The position numbers and the translations under genes were made by a program. Shown here one piece after another: positions 27,310 through 33,558 of a stretch of DNA of 64,000 nucleotides. The DNA is from Blattabacterium cuenoti (lineage in GTDB: Bacteria; Bacteroidota; Bacteroidia; Flavobacteriales; Blattabacteriaceae): positions 248,001-312,000 of the forward strand of contig NZ_CP059198.1 in assembly GCF_014251715.1 (NCBI RefSeq), written 5' to 3'. The notes below the pieces were generated by a model. The model was not told the origin of the DNA. It did not search any database and was given only the letters and a program-made list of their open reading frames with translations. Each line of letters opens with the position of its first letter. The first letter of the stretch is position 1.

Positions 27310-28104
27310 TTATAGACAAAGTTTTATAAAATCTTTTATTATTAATATTAGAAGAGATATAGATTTTTCCGTTTTATGAACAAATGACTTCATAAAATAA
27401 TCGTGATTATTAATCTTTATTTCATTTACCCCCATGAAAATAATGGATATGGCAAATACTCGTAGATTCATACATCTAGCTTTTATAACGTATTTTATAA
27501 TATTCATACCAACACAGTCACCACCCATAGATCGTATCATTGCGTATTCTGCATCTGTTTTATAATTATAATAGGGAGAAGCAACATATATTCCTTTCTG
27601 GATAATGATATTATGATTCATGGCTATATTTTCTGCAATTTCTATCATTTTTTTATCATATGGTTCCGTAATTTTGAAAAATATATTTTTTATAAATTCT
27701 GTTTTATTAGGACTTTCTGGAAAAAAATTGATATGATCTTTAACAAACATAACATCTCCCATTTTGTAGTTTGGATTCACCCCTCCAGAAATATTAATCA
27801 AAATTAATTTATCTATTCCTATATTTTTACACAAAACAATAGGAAAATAGTTTGTCCTATTTTTCTCATAAAAAGGTTCTATTAAAAAAACTACATTTTT
27901 ACCTTCTATTTTACCAAATAGAAATTTTCCATTCAATTCTTTTTTAGAAAAAAAAGGTATTTCTTCATAAGAAATGCATATAGGATTTTGTATCTCCTCT
28001 ATAAGTTTATCAAATAGATTTCCTAATAATAAAATTCCGAAATCAGGTTTTTCTTTAATTTTGTTTTGTATGTATTGTTTTGATTTTTCTAAAATAATAG
28101 TCAT
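27310..28104 (-). CDS. purine nucleoside phosphorylase-family protein with degenerate active site
   Basis: The fold-level match to PunA/PNP is clear: KPDFGILLLGN at the start, YEEIPFF, GGVNPNYKMGDVMFVKDHINF in the centre and KGIYVASPYY...CVGMNIIKYVIKARCMNLRVFAIS near the end. Catalytic positions differ from the known family: the GSGLG phosphate loop is shortened, GRFHxYEGY reads EPFYEKNRT (Arg and His gone), the purine-binding Glu of SFET is Lys182 and the Asn of ITN is Met224. The name is by family only; activity is doubtful. It lies downstream of murB. Confidence 0.75.
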   Translation of the reverse strand: MTIILEKSKQYIQNKIKEKPDFGILLLGNLFDKLIEEIQNPICISYEEIPFFSKKELNGKFLFGKIEGKNVVFLIEPFYEKNRTNYFPIVLCKNIGIDKLILINISGGVNPNYKMGDVMFVKDHINFFPESPNKTEFIKNIFFKITEPYDKKMIEIAENIAMNHNIIIQKGIYVASPYYNYKTDAEYAMIRSMGGDCVGMNIIKYVIKARCMNLRVFAISIIFMGVNEIKINNHDYFMKSFVHKTEKSISLLILIIKDFIKLCL

Positions 28105-28124
28105 TTACGTAAATTAAAGTTTTT

Positions 28125-28190
28125 ATCAAATGATCCTACCTAAACATTTAGGAAAAATGATGTTTTATGGTATTTTTTTTATCATTTGAT
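28125..28190. promoter_or_regulatory. nested inverted repeats between murB and the PNP-family gene
   Basis: ATCAAATGAT (28125-28134) and its complement ATCATTTGAT (28181-28190) enclose a smaller palindrome, CCTAA-ACAT-TTAGG (28139-28152). All lie in the 96-base gap between the murB stop and the PNP-family start on the minus strand. It may be a terminator-like leader or an operator. No long T run follows the small hairpin on the minus strand. Confidence 0.4.
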
Positions 28191-28200
28191 TCATGTTTAT

Positions 28201-29223
28201 TTATCGTATGATATTTACTTCTCGTGATAAAAAAATACCGAATTTTTTTTTTATGGATCGTGTTATTTTTTTAGAAAAATAATAGATATCCATTCCATTA
28301 GCTTCTCCATAGTTTACTAAAATAATAGGTTGTTTTTCATATACTCCTACATTTCCAATTTTTTTCCCTTTCCATCCTATGTTTTCAATTAATGAGCTAG
28401 CAGATAGTTTTATTTTTTCATTAGAAATATCATAACCCACAATAGTGGGATATTTATGTTTTAGTTTTTTAAAATATAAAATTCCTACTATAGGATTCAT
28501 AAAAAAACTACCAGCATTTCCAATTTTTTTTGGATTTGGAAGTTTTCTATATCTAATATTAAAAATAGCCTTACTTAAATTTTGAATAGTAGGTTTTTTA
28601 ATATTCATATTTTTTAATTCTTTTTTAATTTCTACATATAGAGTATTCAATTTTTTATATTTTTTTTTTAAAATAAAATAAACAGATAAAATAATAAATT
28701 TATTAATGTAATGAGGATGCTTAAAAAAAGAATAACGATATGTAAGTTTACATTCTTCACGTGTAAAATATCTTATTTTTCTATTATACATTTCATATAC
28801 TTGTACTTTTACTAAAGTATCTTTTACTTCTACTCCATATGCTCCAATATTTTGAATTGGAGCAGCTCCAACTGTACCAGGAATACATGATAAATTTTCT
28901 AACCCACTAAATCCTTTTTTTATTGTCCATTTTACGAATTCATTCCAATTTTCTCCAGCAAAAGCTTGAACAATGACTTTATTATCATTTTCTTTTATTA
29001 CTTTTTTACCCCTAATTCCCATTTTTATGACTAATGCAGGATAATAATTTTTTAAAAAAAGAATATTACTTCCATTTCCTAAAAAAATTTTTGGGATCTC
29101 TGGATATAGATCAAAAGTTTTTTTAACTTCTTCTATACTTTTCACTTCTATAAAATAACGAGCATAAACATTTATTCCAAATGTATTTAATTTTTTGAGA
29201 GAAAAATTTTTTTTAATTAACAT
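28201..29223 (-). CDS. murB: UDP-N-acetylenolpyruvoylglucosamine reductase
   Basis: MurB makes UDP-MurNAc from the enolpyruvyl precursor using FAD and NADPH. Motifs: NTFGINVYARYF, FLGNGSNILF, GLENLSCIPGTVGAAPIQNIGAYGVEV, YRYSFFKHP, and NAGSFFMNP with the catalytic Ser. The 340-residue length fits the E. coli-type (type I) enzyme. This is the only cytoplasmic Mur gene of the window outside the cluster; murA and murF are not present here. Confidence 0.96.
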   Translation of the reverse strand: MLIKKNFSLKKLNTFGINVYARYFIEVKSIEEVKKTFDLYPEIPKIFLGNGSNILFLKNYYPALVIKMGIRGKKVIKENDNKVIVQAFAGENWNEFVKWTIKKGFSGLENLSCIPGTVGAAPIQNIGAYGVEVKDTLVKVQVYEMYNRKIRYFTREECKLTYRYSFFKHPHYINKFIILSVYFILKKKYKKLNTLYVEIKKELKNMNIKKPTIQNLSKAIFNIRYRKLPNPKKIGNAGSFFMNPIVGILYFKKLKHKYPTIVGYDISNEKIKLSASSLIENIGWKGKKIGNVGVYEKQPIILVNYGEANGMDIYYFSKKITRSIKKKFGIFLSREVNIIR

Positions 29224-29316
29224 GTTAAAAATATTTCATAAATACACAAATACAATTTTGTGCGTAAATATTGTATGATTAAATTTATCCGTAAAAATAT
29301 AAAATTGTTATTCTTT

Positions 29317-29580
29317 ATGAAAAAAGGTGGAAGTTTTTTTTGGGGAGTCATTCTAGGAACCATGGCTGGTTTAATAGTAGGAATTTTGTTAGCTCCAAGA
29401 AAAGAGGAAAAAATAAAAAATATACTAGGAAAGAAAACAGAAGTGCTAAGAGATAATTTTCATAAAATTAGTAAAAAAATTGGGGAAAAAGTACATAAAA
29501 TTAAATCAGACTTTGAAGAAAAATGGAAAAAAAAGAAAATAGATAAAATGGATCAAGTAGAAGATGAATTGGGAACTTAA
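29317..29580 (+). CDS. YtxH-domain small membrane protein
   Basis: From ATG 29317 the product is 87 residues: KKGGSFFWGVILGTMAGLIVGILLAPRKEEKIK, a glycine-rich membrane helix ending in LLAPRK, is the YtxH signature, followed by a charged helix (VLRDNFHKISKKIGEKVHKIKSDFEEKWKKKK). Longer starts at 29275 (ATG) and 29260 (GTG) add an unconserved N-terminus. Function is unknown; such proteins in Bacteroidota often sit beside the holin-like gene that follows here. Confidence 0.8.
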   Translation: MKKGGSFFWGVILGTMAGLIVGILLAPRKEEKIKNILGKKTEVLRDNFHKISKKIGEKVHKIKSDFEEKWKKKKIDKMDQVEDELGT

Positions 29581-29598
29581 TAAATTTTTATTTTTTTT

Positions 29599-29943
29599 AT
29601 GTTCATTAACTTTCTATTTATTAGAAACTTTATCCATAGAAAATGGTGTATTTTAAAAAATGAAATAATTAGAGTATTAATTTTCATTATGACAGAGATT
29701 TTGTTTAATTTTTTTATGTTGATATTTTGCATTATTATTTTTTTTTTAGTAAGTCTTTCTTTATGTTTTTTTCTTTCCTTTTATTTTGAAAATTATGTTA
29801 TAGGATTTGGAATTCTAACTATTTTATATTTTTTTATTTTCCTTTTTATCTTTTTTTTATGTGGAAATATAACACGATTTTTTATAAAAAATTTATTAAA
29901 TAAATCTATTATTAAAATTTTTGATAAAAATAAAAAGAATTAG
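29599..29943 (+). CDS. small membrane protein, phage-holin-family-like
   Basis: The 114-residue protein has two long hydrophobic segments (about 36-63 and 68-92) separated by FYFENYVIGFGILT, and a basic C-terminus. The layout resembles the membrane proteins annotated as phage holin family that follow YtxH genes in Flavobacteriia, where the turn reads LGSYALGF. That comparison is from memory and the sequence is divergent. It is unlikely to be a phage remnant. It lies 18 bases after the YtxH gene and 11 before rlmB. Confidence 0.65.
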   Translation: MFINFLFIRNFIHRKWCILKNEIIRVLIFIMTEILFNFFMLIFCIIIFFLVSLSLCFFLSFYFENYVIGFGILTILYFFIFLFIFFLCGNITRFFIKNLLNKSIIKIFDKNKKN

Positions 29944-29954
29944 AATTATGGATT

Positions 29955-30713
29955 ATGAAAAAATTAGAAATTGTTTATGGAATACATCCATTGATAGAAG
30001 CTATTATAGCTAAAAAAACCATTAGTAAACTTTTTTTTCAAAAAGGATTGAGACAAGTATCCAATGCATACAAAAAATTAATAAGTCTTTCCAAAAAAGA
30101 GAATATTCCCATTAAAACTGTTTCAAAACAAAAATTTGATCAAATTAAAAATAAAAATCATCAAGGAGTTTTTGCGATTCTTTCTCCTATAGAAACTTAT
30201 CATATAGAAGATTTACTTCCTATATTTTATGAAAAAGGTAGAAATCCACTTTTGATTATTCTAGATCGTATTACAGATGTAAGAAATTTTGGATCTATCA
30301 TACGTACTGCTGCATGTGCAGAAGTAGATGCTATTATTATTCCAAAAAAAAATACAGCAATAATTGGATCTGATTCTATAAAAACTTCTTCAGGGGCTTT
30401 ATTTAAAGTTCCAATATGTAAAGAAAAAAATATAAAGAAAACGATAGAATTTTTAATAAACTCTGGGGTAAAAATTGTTTCTGCTACTGAAAAATCCGAT
30501 ATATCTTTGTATAATGTTGATTTTTCCGGACCAACAGCTTTAATTCTAGGAAATGAAGAAAAAGGAATTTTTTCTAAATATTTAGAAATTTCCTACGAAA
30601 AAGCAAAAATACCAGTTAGAGGAATTTCTTCTTTAAATGTCTCTGTAGCTTGTGGAGTTATTTTATATGAAGTTTTTAGACAAAGAAAATATCATTCTAA
30701 AACTCACTTTTAA
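29955..30713 (+). CDS. rlmB: TrmH/RlmB-family RNA 2'-O-methyltransferase
   Basis: SpoU-type methyltransferase with an N-terminal substrate-binding domain (VYGIHPLIEAI, residues 5-15) and the three SPOUT motifs: DRITDVRNFGSIIRTAACAEVDAII, LILGNEEKGI and SSLNVSVACGVILYE. RlmB methylates G2251 of 23S rRNA; the exact target here is inferred from the best-known relative. 252 residues is normal. The end overlaps pheS by 17 bases. Confidence 0.9.
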   Translation: MKKLEIVYGIHPLIEAIIAKKTISKLFFQKGLRQVSNAYKKLISLSKKENIPIKTVSKQKFDQIKNKNHQGVFAILSPIETYHIEDLLPIFYEKGRNPLLIILDRITDVRNFGSIIRTAACAEVDAIIIPKKNTAIIGSDSIKTSSGALFKVPICKEKNIKKTIEFLINSGVKIVSATEKSDISLYNVDFSGPTALILGNEEKGIFSKYLEISYEKAKIPVRGISSLNVSVACGVILYEVFRQRKYHSKTHF

Positions 30714-31674
30714 ATTGTCTTAAAAAACGTACGTCATTATCAAAATACATACGTATATCTTTTATATTATAAATTATTAGAGATAAACGTTCTATGCCTA
30801 ATCCAAAAGCAAATCCAGAATAAATTTCTGAATCAATATCTACGTTTTTCAAAACTTTTGGATCTATCATTCCACAACCCATAATTTCTAACCATCCACT
30901 ATTATAATATATATCTACTTCAGCACTAGGTTCTGTAAATGGAAAATAAGAAGGACGAAATCTTATTCTTGCTTTTCCAAAAAAAGAAGTGATTAAATAA
31001 TGAATTGTTTGTTTTAAATCGGAAAAGGAAACTTTTTTATCTATATAAAATCCTTCTGCTTGATGAAACATGAAATTTGAATGTGATGAAATAGTTTCAT
31101 TTCTATATACTTTTCCTATAGATAAAACACGAAAAGGCGGACGATGTTTTTTCATATATCGTATTTGCACAGAAGATGTATGTGTACGCAATAAAATATC
31201 TGGATTTTTTTGCAAAAAAAATGTATCCTGCATATCTCTAGATGGATGATAAATAGGAATATTTAAAGCTGTAAAATTATGCCAATCATCCTCTATTTCA
31301 GTTCCATCTACATAAGTAAATCCTATTTTTATAAAAATGTCTATCATTCTATTCTGAATAATAGATAGAGGATGAATGGATCCTATTTTTATAGATTTTC
31401 CAGGTATAGTAGGATCGTATTTTATAATTTTTTCATTTGTAATGTCATTTTTGTAATTAAAAATTTTTTTTTGAACTTCTTTTTTTAAATCATTAATAAT
31501 TTTTCCAAAAATTTTTCTTTTATGAAGAGAAATTTTTTTTAATTCTTGAAATAAAATTGTTAAAACTCCCTTTTTTTTTCCTAAAAATTTAATTCTGAAT
31601 GTTTCTAAATCATCATATGTTTTCATATGATAACATTTTATTTCTTCTTTTATTTTATCTATTTTTTTATCCAT
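30697..31674 (-). CDS. pheS: phenylalanyl-tRNA synthetase alpha subunit
   Basis: An N-terminal coiled coil (about residues 1-85) precedes the class II catalytic domain: motif 1 around GSIHPLSIIQNRMIDIFIKIGF, motif 2 PFRVLSIGKVYRNETISSHSNFMFHQAEGFYID, and motif 3 YSGFAFGLGIERLSLIIYNI. DMQDTFFL is the usual phenylalanine enzyme signature. At 325 residues it is close to normal. The beta subunit gene is not in this window. Confidence 0.95.
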   Translation of the reverse strand: MDKKIDKIKEEIKCYHMKTYDDLETFRIKFLGKKKGVLTILFQELKKISLHKRKIFGKIINDLKKEVQKKIFNYKNDITNEKIIKYDPTIPGKSIKIGSIHPLSIIQNRMIDIFIKIGFTYVDGTEIEDDWHNFTALNIPIYHPSRDMQDTFFLQKNPDILLRTHTSSVQIRYMKKHRPPFRVLSIGKVYRNETISSHSNFMFHQAEGFYIDKKVSFSDLKQTIHYLITSFFGKARIRFRPSYFPFTEPSAEVDIYYNSGWLEIMGCGMIDPKVLKNVDIDSEIYSGFAFGLGIERLSLIIYNIKDIRMYFDNDVRFLRQFKSEF

Positions 31675-31676
31675 AC

Positions 31677-32039
31677 TTATTCAATAATATTTTCTTCACT
31701 CATATAACGAATAATAGCCTTTTTAATTAAAAATAATTGTTTTTCCTTATTAAAAGGTATCTGTGTTTTTAATGTGTAATGAGGCCATCCATCCTTGTCA
31801 ATTCCAGTTAAAAAATAATAACCAAAAGGAACTAATATTCTACATATTGCAATATGTAGAATATTTATTTGATCTTCTCTATTAAAAAATATATTTTTAC
31901 CTTTTCCAAGTTCTTGAATTCCTATTAGGTAAATAATTCCAATAATATCAATTTGTCCTTTTATGGAAAAATTATTTCGTATATATAACATTACTTTATT
32001 CCAGTTTATATGAAATTCTTTCATAAATTCTTTTTCCAT
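31677..32039 (-). CDS. conserved-looking hypothetical protein
   Basis: I do not recognise a named domain. The 120-residue product is soluble, with a helical N-terminus (FHINWNKVMLYIRNNF), the segment IGIIYLIGIQELGKGKN, then ILHIAICRILVPFGYYFLTGIDKDGWPHYTLKTQIPF and a charged tail. The composition and continuous frame beside pheS (two bases apart) suggest a real gene co-transcribed with it. It contains a 32-bp perfect palindrome. A second possible start is Met6. Confidence 0.75.
   Translation of the reverse strand: MEKEFMKEFHINWNKVMLYIRNNFSIKGQIDIIGIIYLIGIQELGKGKNIFFNREDQINILHIAICRILVPFGYYFLTGIDKDGWPHYTLKTQIPFNKEKQLFLIKKAIIRYMSEENIIE
31834..31865. repeat. 32-bp perfect palindrome inside the hypothetical gene
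   Basis: Arms of 16 bases (AATATTCTACATATTG and complement) abut without spacer at 31849/31850. The sequence codes for NILHIAICRIL. It is the longest spacerless palindrome I find in the window. Confidence 0.92.
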
Positions 32040-32053
32040 TTTAGTGTAGTAGT

Positions 32054-32572
32054 ATGTTAGTGTTAGATATAATTATTATCATTCTAGTTTTATATGGTGG
32101 ATATCATGGGTATCAAAAAGGGTTAATATCTCAATTTTTTGTATTTATGATATTTTTTATCCTTATTTCTAAAGGAATCTATATATATCATTTTATATCA
32201 GAACTTTTAAAAAAAGTAATAAACAAGGAATCTTATTTATTGACAACAGTTTATTCTCTAATTATTTCATTTTTTTCTATAATTATTGTTTCTTTTTTAT
32301 CTAAAAAAATAATAGAATTTATTATCATGATGACATGTATGAAACCTATGGATAGATTGTGTGGTATCATATTAGGCATGATAAAATATTTTTTTTATTT
32401 ATCAATATGTATTTTTTTATTAAAAGAAGCAAATAAAAAAATAGATATAATTCCTTATAATTTTTTTCAAAATTCCTTTGAAAAAGAATTTCAATTTTTT
32501 TTCTATAGAAAAGGATCTTTATTAAACAAATTGAAAGAATTATATTTTTATTTTCAAATTCTATTTTTATGA
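32054..32572 (+). CDS. CvpA family membrane protein
   Basis: The 172-residue protein begins LDIIIIILVLYGGYHGYQKGLISQFFVF, the CvpA pattern DxxxxxxxxxxGxxxGxxKG, and has four hydrophobic helices with the conserved CxKPMDRLCGIILGMIKYF-like segment (TCMKPMDRLCGIILGMIKY). CvpA proteins are inner membrane proteins tied to envelope homeostasis and colicin V production; their mechanism is unclear. It overlaps the acyltransferase gene by 4 bases. It diverges from the hypothetical gene with only 14 bases between starts, so its promoter must lie within that gene. Confidence 0.85.
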   Translation: MLVLDIIIIILVLYGGYHGYQKGLISQFFVFMIFFILISKGIYIYHFISELLKKVINKESYLLTTVYSLIISFFSIIIVSFLSKKIIEFIIMMTCMKPMDRLCGIILGMIKYFFYLSICIFLLKEANKKIDIIPYNFFQNSFEKEFQFFFYRKGSLLNKLKELYFYFQILFL

Positions 32573-33558
32573 ATTTTAAAAAAAAGATTTTTTCTATATT
32601 ATCAAAAAAGGAATTCGAAAATTTAACATTGGATATATTTCATTATCAAATAGATAACAATAAAATTTATAGAAATTATCTTAAATCATTAAAAGTGAAT
32701 CCATTGGAAATAAAAAATATTTCTGAAATTCCTTTTTTACCTATTTCTTTTTTTAAAACACATAGAATTTGGAGCAGTAAAAAAAGTCTTCCAGACTTAG
32801 TTTTCATCAGTAGCGGAACGAAAGGAATAAAAAGCAAACATTATGCAGATTTAAGTGTTTACATGAAAAGTATTCAAATGGGATTTGAATTTTTTTATGG
32901 GTCAATAAAAAAATTCAAATTTTTAGGATTTTTACCTTTTGATAGAAAAGATTCTTCTTTAATTTATATGGTAAAATATTTTATACAAAAAACCTATAAA
33001 AATGGAAGCTATTTTTTTTCTTTATCAGAAAAAAAAAAAATAAACATGATTTTTGAAAAAAATGATAAAAATATTTTCATTTTTGGGCTTAGTTTTTATT
33101 TATTAGATTTTATTGATAAATATAATCATATAGAACAAAAACAAAATATATTTCAAAAAAAAGTGATAATTATGGAAACTGGAGGAATGAAGGGAAAAAG
33201 AAAAGAAATAATTAGAGAAGAATTACACCAAATTTTAAAAAAATTTTTTTGTGTAAAGGAAATTCACTCGGAATATGGAATGACAGAATTGCTTTCTCAA
33301 GCATATGCAAAAAAAAATGGTATTTTTAGATGTCCTCCTTGGATGAAGATATATATTCGTGACCCAGAAGATCCTTTTCTACATATAGAAAATAATAATA
33401 TAGGAGGTATTGATATTATCGATTTATCTAATTACTTATCTTGTCCTTTTATTTCTACAGAAGATATAGGAAGAAAAATAAATGACGAAGAATTCGAAGT
33501 TTTAGGAAGAATGGATTTTTCAGAGATACGAGGATGCAATTTAATGAACATTAACTAA
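32569..33558 (+). CDS. LuxE-like acyl-protein synthetase/acyltransferase
   Basis: The 329-residue protein resembles the LuxE/adenylate-forming group: ISEIPFLPISFFKTHRIWS near the N-terminus, FISSGTKGIKSKHYADLSVYMKSIQ (phosphate-loop-like SSGTxG), the Gly-rich METGGMKGKRKEIIREELH and the SEYGMTELLSQAYA motif characteristic of the superfamily. Related genes in Bacteroidota are annotated only as acyl transferase. Substrate is unknown. It is translationally coupled to CvpA (ATGA overlap) and overlaps the convergent phosphate transporter by 4 bases. Confidence 0.8.
   Translation: MNFKKKIFSILSKKEFENLTLDIFHYQIDNNKIYRNYLKSLKVNPLEIKNISEIPFLPISFFKTHRIWSSKKSLPDLVFISSGTKGIKSKHYADLSVYMKSIQMGFEFFYGSIKKFKFLGFLPFDRKDSSLIYMVKYFIQKTYKNGSYFFSLSEKKKINMIFEKNDKNIFIFGLSFYLLDFIDKYNHIEQKQNIFQKKVIIMETGGMKGKRKEIIREELHQILKKFFCVKEIHSEYGMTELLSQAYAKKNGIFRCPPWMKIYIRDPEDPFLHIENNNIGGIDIIDLSNYLSCPFISTEDIGRKINDEEFEVLGRMDFSEIRGCNLMNIN
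32883..32920. repeat. 16-bp perfect inverted repeat inside the LuxE-like gene
   Basis: ATTTGAATTTTTTTAT and its exact complement are separated by 6 bases (GGGTCA); two further G.T pairs extend the stem outward. It encodes FEFFYGSIKKFKF. A hairpin in either DNA strand or mRNA is expected to be stable for this composition. Confidence 0.9.

Noticed and set aside
29599..29943. Prophage remnant suggested by a holin-like membrane protein
   Set aside because: No other phage gene is nearby, and such proteins accompany YtxH genes in ordinary Bacteroidota chromosomes.
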